NCBI GenBank assembly: GCA_030739735.1
Contig: JASLYQ010000020.1
Coordinates: 1-55,700 of the forward strand
Direction: 5' to 3'
Source: Alphaproteobacteria bacterium
GTDB taxonomy: Bacteria; Pseudomonadota; Alphaproteobacteria; UBA7887
Length of the DNA stretch: 55,700 nt
In this document: piece after piece, positions 9,484 to 19,105 of the stretch
Position numbering within the stretch: position 1 is the first letter of the stretch
Layout: every line of letters starts with the position of its first letter
The notes under the pieces: generated by a model
The model's input: only the letters and a program-made list of their open reading frames with translations
What the model was told of the DNA's origin: nothing
The model's database searches: none
Position numbers and translations under genes: made by a program

Positions 9484-10647
9484 CTATCGGGTAGTTCGCG
9501 CGGCAATAACGTCGAGCACGGCATGCGCGGCGCGTTCGCTAGGGTTGGCGCTGCCCCCAAGCAAGTTTAGCGCCTTATCGAAGGCCGCAATTTGCGTCTC
9601 TCGCGCCTCCGCATCAACCAGTAATTTCTCGGCCTCGGTGACAAGAGCCATCGCCGTGCAATCTTCCTGAATAAGTTCCGGAATGATCCCCTCATCAAGT
9701 GCCAAATTGACCAGACTAATGTGAGGGATACGCACCAAACACCTAGCGATCCAGATGGTCAACGGTGCCATGCGATAGCCTACCACCATGGGCGTGCGCG
9801 TCGCAGCCAACTCCACCGACACCGTGCCAGAAGCGGCGATGGCGGCATGCGAGGCAGCGAAGGCATCGGCACGCTCGCTGGAATCGGTAACCGTAGTAGG
9901 CACCTCCCAGTTTGCGGTGGTGGCGGTCACAACTGCGCTAGTGGCAGGCACCGTCACCACGACGCCTTGCAAGTCTTCGATGCGCCCAGCAAGCTGGTGC
10001 AGCGCGGCACCGAAGATCGGCAGTAGGCGGCGGACCTCACCCATGCGGCTACCCGGCAAGACGGCTAGAAGCGGAACATCTGGCGAAATATTGTGTCTTT
10101 GGCGAAAAGTGACGCCATCGCTTGGTGGCGCCTCAGCGACGGCCGGATGACCGACGAATGTGCAGGCAAGACCGTAGCGCGTAAAATAGGCTGGCTCCCA
10201 CGGCAACAGTGTCAACAAATGATCGTACAAGGCCGCCACGCGCAGCGCACGGCCCCGCCTCCAAGCCCAGACGCTCGGTGCCACATAATGGATCAGCGGG
10301 ATGCCGCTACCCTTGAGCCGCTTGGCAAGACGAAAGCAGAACCCCGGCGCATCAATGGTGACAACAACAGCGGGCCTCATCTCGCGGACGGCGCGCTCCG
10401 TCTCTGCTATTCGGCGCAGCAATTGCGGCGCCCGCGGCAACACCTCAACCAACCCCATGACGGACAGTTCCTGCATGGGGAAAAGGCTCTCGAGCCCTGC
10501 CGCGGCCATTGCCTCGCCGCCGATGCCGGCAAAGCGCACATTACTGTCCGTCATCTTCTTTAGCGCCGTCAACAAGCGCCCACCGAGAAGATCGCCGGAC
10601 GGCTCACCAGCAACCAGAAAGACAAGCGGACCCTCTTCGATGCTCAC
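9484..10647 (-). CDS. lpxB: Lipid-A-disaccharide synthase
   Basis: This GT19 glycosyltransferase joins UDP-2,3-diacylglucosamine and lipid X to form the lipid A disaccharide at the inner face of the inner membrane. The 387 residues are typical. The N-terminal GEPSGD motif is at 14-19, followed by the conserved GIGGEAM segment. HYVAPSVWAWR and LAVLPGSRMGEV are further family signatures. The start overlaps the lpxI stop by 4 bases (ATGA), so translation is likely coupled to the gene that supplies its acceptor. Confidence 0.96.
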   Translation of the reverse strand: MSIEEGPLVFLVAGEPSGDLLGGRLLTALKKMTDSNVRFAGIGGEAMAAAGLESLFPMQELSVMGLVEVLPRAPQLLRRIAETERAVREMRPAVVVTIDAPGFCFRLAKRLKGSGIPLIHYVAPSVWAWRRGRALRVAALYDHLLTLLPWEPAYFTRYGLACTFVGHPAVAEAPPSDGVTFRQRHNISPDVPLLAVLPGSRMGEVRRLLPIFGAALHQLAGRIEDLQGVVVTVPATSAVVTATTANWEVPTTVTDSSERADAFAASHAAIAASGTVSVELAATRTPMVVGYRMAPLTIWIARCLVRIPHISLVNLALDEGIIPELIQEDCTAMALVTEAEKLLVDAEARETQIAAFDKALNLLGGSANPSERAAHAVLDVIAARTTR

Positions 10648-11456
10648 ACCGATGCGTCGATACCGACCACGAATAGGCCGGCGTCGTTAGCGAATTGTAC
10701 CACCCTCATCTGTTCCAAAACCAAGGTCGCACCGGCCTCAACCGCGATACCGGCGAGCCGGGCAGTGACCGCACCCTCTACCGTGTGTGGGCCAATCGTC
10801 GGCATATCGATGCGCTTGTCCTGGCCGCGCTTGCAGCATTTGACGAGCACACCACCGCCGCCGTCACGCTTCAGTCCCTTGCAGCGAGCGAGCATAGCAT
10901 CGGTGCCTTCGATAGCCTCGACCGCCAGCACGATGCCCTGCTGCACAACGGCTGCCTGCCCCACATCGATCTCGCTGAGGGCACGTACCACGGCTATGCC
11001 ACGGGCGATATCGGCCTCGTCGGACTTGCCGGGTCGCGACCCGGCGATCATACCGGGCATCGCCAGCAAGTCCGGTAGGACATCATGTGCACCGAGAATA
11101 CGAAAACCCTCGCCTTCCAGCTCGGCCAGCACGGTGGTCAAAATGGCATCGTCACCTTGGCCAGCTGCCATAAGCTTTGGCAGCAGTGTCATACCACGCC
11201 AATCCGGGCGCAGCGAGGACAGGGATGGGCGTGCAATGTGCCCTGCTAAAACTAGCTCTTCCGCACCTACCTTCTTGAGCGTATTGATAGTACCACCAAC
11301 GGCGGCAAGTCGCTGCCAAGTGTGACCTACGCCTTCCACCGTCGTTGCGTCAGTGATGCCGTCAAAAGCGATGACATAAACCGGCCGCTCAGCGCTCAGG
11401 CAGGCCTCAACGATCTGCCTCGGCAAGGGTCCGCCCCCCGCCAGCACGCCCAGCAT
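10644..11456 (-). CDS. lpxI: UDP-2,3-diacylglucosamine pyrophosphatase LpxI
   Basis: LpxI hydrolyses UDP-2,3-diacylglucosamine to lipid X and UMP. It is the alphaproteobacterial replacement for the unrelated LpxH, and attacks the alpha phosphate of the pyrophosphate. The 270 residues start MLGVLAGGGPLPRQ, the hallmark of this former DUF1009 family, and include VLAGHIARPS and a conserved DAILTTV segment. It sits between lpxA and lpxB, exactly where its step belongs. It starts 4 bases after the lpxA stop and overlaps lpxB by 4. Confidence 0.94.
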   Translation of the reverse strand: MLGVLAGGGPLPRQIVEACLSAERPVYVIAFDGITDATTVEGVGHTWQRLAAVGGTINTLKKVGAEELVLAGHIARPSLSSLRPDWRGMTLLPKLMAAGQGDDAILTTVLAELEGEGFRILGAHDVLPDLLAMPGMIAGSRPGKSDEADIARGIAVVRALSEIDVGQAAVVQQGIVLAVEAIEGTDAMLARCKGLKRDGGGGVLVKCCKRGQDKRIDMPTIGPHTVEGAVTARLAGIAVEAGATLVLEQMRVVQFANDAGLFVVGIDASV

Positions 11457-11460
11457 TATA

Positions 11461-12264
11461 TTAGGCCGCGCGGTCTAGATTGGGCTGGCAGATGGCGCGC
11501 GTGCTGTCAGAGCGAATGAATTCGACTATATCCATGACCGGATCAACACCGCTGAATTCCTCAGCCACATCGTCCAGGCGCTCAGCCATCGTACCTTCCT
11601 CCGCAAACAGCAGACGATACGCTTTGCGCAGATCGTGGATCACGTCACGGGAGAAATTGCGGCGCTTGAGCCCGACGATATTAAGGCCCGAGAGATAGGC
11701 CCGGTTGCCCATGACCGAGCCATAGGGAATGACGTCATTCTCCACGCCGCTCATGCCGCCAATCATAGCATGACGGCCAATACGCACAAATTGATGCACA
11801 GCGCTCATGCCGCCAAGGACGGCAAAGTCATCGATCGAGACGTGTCCGCCGAGGGTCGCGTTGTTGGCCATGATCACACCGTCGCCAATGAGACAGTCAT
11901 GGGCCACGTGCACGCCCACCATAAGCAGACAGCGATCGCCGATACGGGTCAGCATGCCTCCACCCTCGGTGCCTGGATTGACGGTAACATGCTCGCGTAT
12001 CACAGTGTCCGCACCGATTTCGAGGCGCGAGGGCTCACCGCGATATTTTAGATCCTGCGGCCGGTGGCCAATCGAAGCAAAAGGAAAGGCACGCGAACGC
12101 GCGCCGATTTTCGTGCGCCCAGTGATAACGGTATGGGAGACGAGTTCAACCCCCTCTCCCAAGCGTACGTCTGCGCCGACAATACAATAAGGACCAATAA
12201 TGGCACCATCGTCAATATTCGCACCAGGCTCCACGATGGCAGTCGGATGAATATTTACGGGCAC
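11461..12264 (-). CDS. lpxA: UDP-N-acetylglucosamine O-acyltransferase
   Basis: LpxA adds the first 3-hydroxyacyl chain from ACP to UDP-GlcNAc, the first step of lipid A synthesis. The codon at 12264 is GTG, supported by AGGAAG about 10 bases upstream. The 267 residues show the left-handed beta-helix hexapeptide pattern from about 5 to 190 and then the C-terminal helical domain. The catalytic base is His122 in HVAHDC. GNRAYLSGLNIVGLKRR is the usual transition into the helical domain. The gap from fabZ is 22 bases. Confidence 0.96.
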   Translation of the reverse strand: MPVNIHPTAIVEPGANIDDGAIIGPYCIVGADVRLGEGVELVSHTVITGRTKIGARSRAFPFASIGHRPQDLKYRGEPSRLEIGADTVIREHVTVNPGTEGGGMLTRIGDRCLLMVGVHVAHDCLIGDGVIMANNATLGGHVSIDDFAVLGGMSAVHQFVRIGRHAMIGGMSGVENDVIPYGSVMGNRAYLSGLNIVGLKRRNFSRDVIHDLRKAYRLLFAEEGTMAERLDDVAEEFSGVDPVMDIVEFIRSDSTRAICQPNLDRAA

Positions 12265-12286
12265 GGCGTCACTTCCTCATTGGTAC

Positions 12287-12754
12287 TCAAGATTTATCCA
12301 TAATCATAGCGGCAATCGTTGCCTCCGCAACCAAATTGTCCTCCACCTTTGCGCAACAACTAAACTTCCAAACGTTACGGCGATTCTGCAAGCGTTTGAC
12401 CGTAACCAGCATGCTGTCTCCCGGCACCACAGGCTTACGGAAGCGCGCACCGTCTATACTCATAAAATAAACAAGCTTACCCTCGGCATCGGGCCCCAAC
12501 GTCGCCACCACGAGTAGCGCCGAAGTTTGCGCCATGGATTCAATGATCAACACGCCCGGCATAACCGGTACACCCGGAAAATGGCCCGCAAAATAGGGTT
12601 CATTGAAGGTCACATTCTTAAGTCCGGTTGCGGTCGCGCCCGGCACCAGATTCACGATCCTGTCGACGAGCAAGAACGGATAGCGGTGAGGAATCATCTC
12701 CATGATCCGCGCCACTTCAATCACAGTGTCCGGAACGGTCTCCATATCGTCCAC
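12287..12754 (-). CDS. fabZ: 3-hydroxyacyl-ACP dehydratase FabZ
   Basis: FabZ dehydrates 3-hydroxyacyl-ACP in fatty acid synthesis and so competes with LpxA and LpxD for the same substrate, a known reason for the conserved linkage. The start is a GTG at 12754: an AGGAGGG site lies 6 bases upstream, whereas the ATG three codons later would be too far away. The 155 residues contain HRYPFLL (23-29), catalytic His58 in GHFPG and Glu72 in IIESMAQ. It begins 3 bases after lpxD ends. Confidence 0.96.
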   Translation of the reverse strand: MDDMETVPDTVIEVARIMEMIPHRYPFLLVDRIVNLVPGATATGLKNVTFNEPYFAGHFPGVPVMPGVLIIESMAQTSALLVVATLGPDAEGKLVYFMSIDGARFRKPVVPGDSMLVTVKRLQNRRNVWKFSCCAKVEDNLVAEATIAAMIMDKS

Positions 12755-12757
12755 GGT

Positions 12758-13792
12758 CTACCCTCCTTTTCGCCCAGAGGTTTTTCCAAGCCGTGCCACA
12801 GCCGCCATAGAACGCCGCCATTGGCGAACCGGTTGGGCCGGAATGCCTCCCACCGTCTCGCCGGCCGGGACATCACGCGCGACACCCGATTTCGCGGCGA
12901 TCGTTGCGCCGGCACCGATCTTAAGATGTCCAGCGATTCCAACCTGTCCTGCTATCACGGTAAAGCTACCGACTTCCGTACTGCCAGATATCCCGACCTG
13001 AGCGACCACCACACAGCCGGAACCGAGACGCACGTTGTGGCCGATCTGGACTAGATTATCGATTTTGCAGCCCGCGCCGATCAGTGTATCAGGGCCAGCC
13101 CCACGATCAATCGAGCTGTTGGCTCCGATCTCGACATCATCCTCTATGATGACGCGCCCTAGTTGGGGAACCTTCTCGTGGCCTTGCGCAGACATGGCAA
13201 AACCGTATCCGTCCTGACCGATGCGCGCGCCAGGATAAAGAATCACACGGTTGCCGACTAGGCAATGACTCAGCGATGCGCAGGCGCCGATATCACAATC
13301 ATCGCCGACCTCTACGTTACGGCCGATCACGGCATTAGCGCGCACGCGGCAGCCTGAGCCTAGGCAGGCGCCTGGACCGATCACGGCCCCCACATCGACC
13401 TGGCATCCTGTTCCAAGTACTGCATCACCGGCAACGTAACTGCCAGCAGCCACACCTGGCGCCTCGATACGAGTCACCGGATAGAAGGCGCTCGCTATGC
13501 GAGCGTAGGCGCGATAGGGGTCGTCGCTGATGAGCAAGATCGCGCTATTTGGTGCCCGCTCCCGCACCCTCTCGGCAAGGATGATCGCCCCGGCAGAGGT
13601 CCCTGCAAGCGCGCCAAGATATTTCTGATTCTCGAAGAAACTTACATGTTTGGGACCGGCGCTATCGAGCGGCGCCACGTCGCTAAAACTTCGATCCGGA
13701 TCTGCGTCAGCGGGTAAGGTCGCGTTAGCAATTTTAGCCAACTCGGAAAGTCGTATTGGGGATGGTGCCGGAAAGAAACGAGGATCGGCCAT
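12758..13792 (-). CDS. lpxD: UDP-3-O-acylglucosamine N-acyltransferase
   Basis: LpxD adds the second 3-hydroxyacyl chain, at the amine of the deacetylated lipid A precursor. The 344 residues have the N-terminal uridine-binding domain (SFFENQKY at 51-58), a long left-handed beta-helix of hexapeptide repeats from about 110 to 310, and a C-terminal basic helix. The catalytic base is His252 in QIGHNVRLG. It lies 24 bases after skp, the usual order skp-lpxD-fabZ-lpxA. Confidence 0.96.
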   Translation of the reverse strand: MADPRFFPAPSPIRLSELAKIANATLPADADPDRSFSDVAPLDSAGPKHVSFFENQKYLGALAGTSAGAIILAERVRERAPNSAILLISDDPYRAYARIASAFYPVTRIEAPGVAAGSYVAGDAVLGTGCQVDVGAVIGPGACLGSGCRVRANAVIGRNVEVGDDCDIGACASLSHCLVGNRVILYPGARIGQDGYGFAMSAQGHEKVPQLGRVIIEDDVEIGANSSIDRGAGPDTLIGAGCKIDNLVQIGHNVRLGSGCVVVAQVGISGSTEVGSFTVIAGQVGIAGHLKIGAGATIAAKSGVARDVPAGETVGGIPAQPVRQWRRSMAAVARLGKTSGRKGG

Positions 13793-13816
13793 CAGGGGCG
13801 GGCTCCCGCCGGGCCT

Positions 13817-14386
13817 CTACTCGACCGGCGGTGTGGTAGGGACCGAGGTCACCTCGGCATTGAGCTGTTCCAGTGCCTGCTCGGAAAATTCCAGGTCCGT
13901 GGCCATCAGCAACAACTGCGACTTATCAAGAACGAGGCCGAGAGCTAATTCGTCAGCAATACGGGCTATGATCTTGAGCGTTTCGACTTGAACCCTTTGC
14001 ATGCCATAGGCAAGGCTCTCCTCTAGCTGGCGATTGCGCACGCCCACCTCGCGCTGGAGGGCTTCGACGGCCTTGGTGAACTCGAGCTCACGTTCAGTAA
14101 ACGCTTCTGGGGACAGTATCGTTCGTTGGCGTTCCAACTCCTGCTGTTGTTCGCGTAAGGCATTTTCCCGAGCGCCTATATCTTGGCGATATTGCGTTTG
14201 GCGACTCTCGATTTCGACTCTAACCTTCTCCGCCGCGACAGATTTCTGCAGGATACGCTGCAAGTCGACAACGCCGATTCTGGGTGTGCGGTCATCATCC
14301 TGTGCCACGACCGAGTGCACGCCAAGCAGAATGATCGTAACCGCAACAAGGGATGCGCTCAGTCGCGCACCAAGTATCCGTATCAT
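13817..14386 (-). CDS. skp: Periplasmic chaperone Skp/OmpH-family protein
   Basis: Skp-type trimers hold unfolded outer membrane proteins in the periplasm on their way to BamA. The start at 14386 is chosen because it gives a clean signal peptide (hydrophobic core at about 10-24, cleavage probable after VVA before QDDD) and 189 residues. An ATG at 14431 would add 15 unlikely residues. IGVVDLQRILQKS is the family opening, followed by a long charged coiled coil at about 55-140 that forms the tentacles. It follows bamA by 50 bases. Confidence 0.9.
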   Translation of the reverse strand: MIRILGARLSASLVAVTIILLGVHSVVAQDDDRTPRIGVVDLQRILQKSVAAEKVRVEIESRQTQYRQDIGARENALREQQQELERQRTILSPEAFTERELEFTKAVEALQREVGVRNRQLEESLAYGMQRVQVETLKIIARIADELALGLVLDKSQLLLMATDLEFSEQALEQLNAEVTSVPTTPPVE

Positions 14387-14436
14387 GACGAGGTTTCCAA
14401 ATGAATACGTTGCATTAGCAAGATTTAACATGGATT

Positions 14437-16737
14437 TCAGAAAACAGAGCCGAATCCAAAGCTGAGAATCTCAGTATCGTCGAAAGATTCCTTGACCACA
14501 GCTTTAGTAATATCGATCCGAACAGGTCCAAAGGGCGAGGCCCAGGATAGCCCAGCACCCATACTCACGCGCAACGACCCCGTGTCGCTGACAGTAGATG
14601 CTGCGTTATCCACTTCTGTCAAGCTGCCCGCAATGGAAAAGACCCTGCCTTTGATACCGAGCTCGTTCGGCAGGCCGATCGGGAATCCAAGCTCCAAGGT
14701 GCCTTTGTACATCAAGTTGCCGCCAACTGCGCTGTCAACCGAAAGGTCCCGTGGACCGACGCCCGATGGGGCAAATCCGCGGAAGCTATTGCCGCCGAGG
14801 AAGAAGCGCTCGCCGACCTCTATGTTGTCGCCGGTGGTGGGAAAAATGTAAGCAAACTCGGCCAAGCTAGAGGCGGTCAGGTCGTCCCAAGGCGTGTAGT
14901 AGTAGCCAACACCCGCCGACTGCGAGAAGTAGTTCTTATCGCCGCCTATCCCAGCCAAAGAGGTGGACATGCGAGCGAAATACCCTTCTGTCGGATCGAC
15001 GTTTCTGTTACGGCGGTCGTACATCAAGGTCTGGTTAAGGCGAGATATTAGGCTCTCTCCCGCCTGTTCCTTGACCGTCGCCGAAGCATCACTGTCAGCA
15101 ATGATCTCTTCGTTTGCCAGGGTATAGCGAAGAGTCTGCAACAGATATTCGGCCAACGGATAGCCAGACCGCAAGGCGAAGCCGACGTCACGTTTGTTAA
15201 ATGCGCTATTCTGATACTCGCGTTCCCGCCGAAAGATATCGAACCCAGCCGCGAATTCCCGATTCAGAAAATACGGCTCGGTGAAGCTGAAGTCCAGGTC
15301 CTGCGTGACAGCTGAAATCACGAACTGCAGCGAAATATCTTGCCCTCGGCCGAGCAGATTACGCTCGCGAACACCGATCGAGCCGGTCGGCCCTTCGGTC
15401 GAGGAGAAGCCCCCGCCAAAGGTCACCTCGCCTGTCGATTGTTCCTCAACATCCACATTGATCACAGCCTGGTCAGGCGCGTCTCCCGGTTGGTCGTTGA
15501 TGTCGACACGCGAGAAGAAGCCGAGATTCTGAATCAGCGTCCGTGAGCGGCGGATGCGCGCAGTATTGAACGCATCGCCTTCGGCAAGGCGGACATTGCG
15601 CCGGATTATGCGATCGAGCGTGCGCACATTACCAGTAATATCGATGCGCTGGACATAGACCCTATCGCCCTCGCGGATGCGGTAGTCAACATCAATGGTA
15701 AGATCGTCGTGCCGTCGCACCACATCAGGTTGGATATCGACGAAGGCAAAACCTTGGCTACCGATTTCTTCGGTGAGGTCCTCGATAGTCTCCTCGACGG
15801 CCTCGGCATTATACCAGTCGCCGGTTTCCGTGCCGACATCGTTTTCGATAGTGGCCACATCGAATTCCAACAGCTCGTTGACTAGGTTCACATTGCCGAA
15901 GCGGTAGCGCTCACCCTCGCCGATCGTGAAAGTCACGAAGAAGTTGCTACGATCGGGCGCAAGCTCGGCTACAGCGCCGGTAACGTGGAAATCGGCGAAC
16001 CCCTCTTTCAGATAGAAGCGCCGCAACAGCTCGCGGTCGAAGCTGAGGCGGTCTGGGTCATAGGAATCACTGCTGCTGAAGAAACGCCACCAGCGCGTCT
16101 GCTTGCTCTCAATCACTTCGCGCAGGGTCGAATCGCTGAAATTCTTGTTGCCGATAAACACGATGCGTTGCACACCGCTTAGTGCCCCTTCGTTGATTTC
16201 AAAGATCAAGTCGACGCGGTTCTGGGCCTGCTGAACTACTTTTGGCTCGATGGTGGCGGCGAAACGACCGCTGCGGCGGTAGACGTCGCGCAGGCGCGCC
16301 ACGTCACTCTGCACCCGAGTGCGCGTGTAGACCGTACGCGGGCGCAATTGAACTTCGCCCGATAGTACGTCGTCCTTGATGCGGCGATTACCCTCGAAAG
16401 CCAGCCGGTTGACAATCGGATTCTCGATCACGTGCACAATCAGGGTGCTGCCTTCGCGCACCAACTTAACGTCGGCAAACAGCCCGGTGCCAAAAAGCGA
16501 CTTCAGTGATTCGTTTGTCCGGATATTGTCGAAGCGGTCGCCGGTGACCAGCTTCATGTATGAGATGACCGTGGCACTCTCGATGCGCTGGTTACCTTCG
16601 ACACGTATAGCTCGGATCAAATCGGCCGGATCCGAGGTCTGGGCCAGTGCCAAACCAGAGATTTCCAACGATACTGCGATAGCAGACCCCAAGATACAGG
16701 CTTGCCAGCGAGCCAGCACGCTCCCCCACCTCGGCAT
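14437..16737 (-). CDS. bamA: Outer membrane protein assembly factor BamA
   Basis: BamA is the essential Omp85 barrel that folds and inserts outer membrane proteins. The 766 residues start with a signal peptide ending at about residue 32 (LALAQ). Five POTRA domains follow, the first starting IRAIRVEGNQRI, up to about residue 420. A 16-strand beta-barrel completes the protein. The loop-6 signature FRGF is near residue 655, in its usual VRGF position. The protein ends in Phe (GFGSVF), the expected C-terminal beta-signal. It begins 5 bases after rseP and precedes its periplasmic chaperone gene skp. Confidence 0.97.
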   Translation of the reverse strand: MPRWGSVLARWQACILGSAIAVSLEISGLALAQTSDPADLIRAIRVEGNQRIESATVISYMKLVTGDRFDNIRTNESLKSLFGTGLFADVKLVREGSTLIVHVIENPIVNRLAFEGNRRIKDDVLSGEVQLRPRTVYTRTRVQSDVARLRDVYRRSGRFAATIEPKVVQQAQNRVDLIFEINEGALSGVQRIVFIGNKNFSDSTLREVIESKQTRWWRFFSSSDSYDPDRLSFDRELLRRFYLKEGFADFHVTGAVAELAPDRSNFFVTFTIGEGERYRFGNVNLVNELLEFDVATIENDVGTETGDWYNAEAVEETIEDLTEEIGSQGFAFVDIQPDVVRRHDDLTIDVDYRIREGDRVYVQRIDITGNVRTLDRIIRRNVRLAEGDAFNTARIRRSRTLIQNLGFFSRVDINDQPGDAPDQAVINVDVEEQSTGEVTFGGGFSSTEGPTGSIGVRERNLLGRGQDISLQFVISAVTQDLDFSFTEPYFLNREFAAGFDIFRREREYQNSAFNKRDVGFALRSGYPLAEYLLQTLRYTLANEEIIADSDASATVKEQAGESLISRLNQTLMYDRRNRNVDPTEGYFARMSTSLAGIGGDKNYFSQSAGVGYYYTPWDDLTASSLAEFAYIFPTTGDNIEVGERFFLGGNSFRGFAPSGVGPRDLSVDSAVGGNLMYKGTLELGFPIGLPNELGIKGRVFSIAGSLTEVDNAASTVSDTGSLRVSMGAGLSWASPFGPVRIDITKAVVKESFDDTEILSFGFGSVF

Positions 16738-16742
16738 GTTTT

Positions 16743-17876
16743 CTAGCCCACCAACCTACTGAAGAACTCAAGCACCGACGGCCGACTGAGATCGTTGACC
16801 GTAACCACTAACATGAGTGTTACCACAACCGCCAAGCCCACCATATACCCATATTCCTGAGCCCGAATGCTCAACGGTCTACCGCGCACCGCCTCGACCG
16901 AATAGAAGACCAAATGACCGCCATCCAGAAGCGGTATTGGAAACAGGTTGATCAACCCCAGCGACGCTGACAGTAGAACAATGAAATGCACGACGGCGAG
17001 GAATCCGGCTTCCGCGCTCTTACCCGACATCTGGGCGATCATAATAGGTCCACCGAGTTCGCTAGAATCGCGCTTGCCGATGACCACCTCGACCAAGCCT
17101 TGCAACGAACGGCTGACCAAGCCGTAAGTATCAACCACTGCCGCCGGCACTGCCGGAAAAGGCGACATCTTGATATATTCGCGCGCCGCAACGCTGATCC
17201 CCAACCGGCCGACATTGTGCATATTGCCGAGCGAATCCTCATACTCGAAAACACGTGGCGTGACATTCAGCCGTATCCGCTCCCCATCTCGCTCGATGGT
17301 CATGACCATAGCCACGCCCGGCGAGAACATGACGATATCGCGCAGCACCTCGAAGCGCTCGATGATCCGGTCGTCTATGCCGACGACGCGGTCACCAGGT
17401 TGGAAGCCTGCTTCGGCTGCGGCGGAGTCGGGTAATACCGTATCGACTACGGCCGGCGTATAACCGCGTCCGACGAAGACGAACATGACGCTAAGCAGTA
17501 CGATCGAGAGCACGAAGTTGGCCATCGGCCCAGCTGCGACGATCGCCGCACGCTGACGCAGCGGTTTGTGGTGAAAACACAACGCCTTATCCTCAAGACT
17601 CATTCCCTTGGTTTCGGCGCCCGGATTGCTGATCACGGAATCATCGCCGAAAAATCGCACATAGCCGCCAAGCGGGAAAAGGCCGACCTTCCAGCGGGTA
17701 CCGTGCTTATCGGTGCGGCCGAACAGCTCCCGACCAAAACCCACCGAGAAGACCTCCACGCGCACGCCACAGAGCCTAGCCGCCCAGTAATGCCCGAACT
17801 CGTGGATGAACACCACGACAGTCAGAACGATCAAGAATGCTAGGGTGGAGTGACCAAAATCGACTGCTATTTCCAT
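16743..17876 (-). CDS. rseP: Site-2 intramembrane zinc metalloprotease RseP
   Basis: RseP cuts anti-sigma factors or signal-peptide remnants within the inner membrane after a first cut by a site-1 protease. The 377 residues have the M50 zinc motif HEFGH at 25-29 in the first membrane helix and the third ligand in LLDGGH near residue 318. One PDZ domain lies around 120-200 (GFQPGDRVVGIDD), where the E. coli protein has two. It sits between dxr and bamA as in most proteobacteria. Confidence 0.95.
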   Translation of the reverse strand: MEIAVDFGHSTLAFLIVLTVVVFIHEFGHYWAARLCGVRVEVFSVGFGRELFGRTDKHGTRWKVGLFPLGGYVRFFGDDSVISNPGAETKGMSLEDKALCFHHKPLRQRAAIVAAGPMANFVLSIVLLSVMFVFVGRGYTPAVVDTVLPDSAAAEAGFQPGDRVVGIDDRIIERFEVLRDIVMFSPGVAMVMTIERDGERIRLNVTPRVFEYEDSLGNMHNVGRLGISVAAREYIKMSPFPAVPAAVVDTYGLVSRSLQGLVEVVIGKRDSSELGGPIMIAQMSGKSAEAGFLAVVHFIVLLSASLGLINLFPIPLLDGGHLVFYSVEAVRGRPLSIRAQEYGYMVGLAVVVTLMLVVTVNDLSRPSVLEFFSRLVG

Positions 17877-17920
17877 GGTCTACCGTTGTAATATCGATAT
17901 CCGGCCAAGCGCAAACACCC

Positions 17921-19105
17921 TCAGGCTCTGTTGATAAATCCTGCGGCCACGCGCCGGGCCGCGCTGTCTATCGCATCGACGTCCTCGAGCGAGGACACGG
18001 CACCCGGATCGAGAGCCTGCAAAGTGCGTTCGACCGTAGCAATAATATCTAGGAAGCCGAGGCGCTCATTCAAGAATCCCTGTACGGCAACCTCGTTGGC
18101 GGCATTCATCGCGGTGGCGAAGCCGCTGGGACTGCGCAGGGCAGCCGCCGCAAGTCTCAGTGCCGGAAAGCGCGTCTCGTCCGGAGCTTCGAAGGTAAGG
18201 CTGGCAATATCAACCAAGTTAAGCCGTGGCACCGGTACTTCCATGCGCTGCGGCCAGGCCAGGCTGTAGGCGATGGGCGTGCGCATATCGGGCGAACCCA
18301 ATTGTGCCAGTACGGAGCCGTCACAATAGCCTACCATGCTGTGCACTACCGATTGCGGGTGGATCAGCACCTCGATCTGCCCAGCCGATATGGGGAATAG
18401 ATGCAGGGCCTCGATCATCTCCAGGCCTTTGTTCATCATGGTGGCGGAGTCAACCGAAACCTTAGCGCCCATATCCCAATTCGGATGAGCGACCGCCTGC
18501 TTTGGGGTCGCCATCGCCATCGCTGCTGTATCGGCCTTGCGGAACGGCCCGCCCGATGCCGTAAGGACGATCTTCTCGACGCGCTCCGGCTGATCAAAAT
18601 CGAACACCTGAAAAATTGCGTTGTGCTCGGAATCGACCGGCAGCAAGGTCGCGCCATGGTGTGCCACCTCGCCCAGCATAAGCTCGCCGGCACAGACCAA
18701 GCACTCTTTGTTGGCGAGCGCCACCGTGGCCCCGCGCCGCACGCTGGTGAGGATCGGCGCTAGACCAGCAGCCCCGACAATCGCCGCCATGACGCGCTCA
18801 GCAGGCATGTCGGCGGCTTCCAGCAGGCCACTCGCTCCTGCAGCACTTTCAACACCGGTGCCAGCCAAAGCCACCTTCAGCTCAGAATAAAGGCCCTCGT
18901 CGGCGATCACAGCCAGTCTCGGCCGCAGACGCCGCGCCTGCTCCGCCAATCTGTCCACATTGCGATTGGCGGTAATAGCCTCAACCACGTAACGCTCGCG
19001 CTCAGCCTCGATCAGGCCCACGGTGCTACAGCCCACCGAGCCCGTTGAGCCCAGTATCGTAATGCTGCGCACCTCATGGGCGCTGTCGACGCCCACCATT
19101 ACCAT
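17921..19105 (-). CDS. dxr: 1-deoxy-D-xylulose-5-phosphate reductoisomerase
   Basis: Dxr makes 2-C-methyl-D-erythritol 4-phosphate, the committed step of the non-mevalonate isoprenoid pathway, using NADPH. The ATG at 19105 is preferred: GAGG lies 7 bases upstream and it overlaps the cdsA stop by 7 bases. A further ATG is two codons on, and a much longer reading to 19249 runs through cdsA. The product is 394 residues, with the nucleotide-binding GSTGSVG at 19-25, ANKECLVCAGE, the metal/substrate segment PVDSEHNAI and MNKGLEMIEA. It supplies precursors for the uppS product made two genes upstream. Confidence 0.96.
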   Translation of the reverse strand: MVMVGVDSAHEVRSITILGSTGSVGCSTVGLIEAERERYVVEAITANRNVDRLAEQARRLRPRLAVIADEGLYSELKVALAGTGVESAAGASGLLEAADMPAERVMAAIVGAAGLAPILTSVRRGATVALANKECLVCAGELMLGEVAHHGATLLPVDSEHNAIFQVFDFDQPERVEKIVLTASGGPFRKADTAAMAMATPKQAVAHPNWDMGAKVSVDSATMMNKGLEMIEALHLFPISAGQIEVLIHPQSVVHSMVGYCDGSVLAQLGSPDMRTPIAYSLAWPQRMEVPVPRLNLVDIASLTFEAPDETRFPALRLAAAALRSPSGFATAMNAANEVAVQGFLNERLGFLDIIATVERTLQALDPGAVSSLEDVDAIDSAARRVAAGFINRA

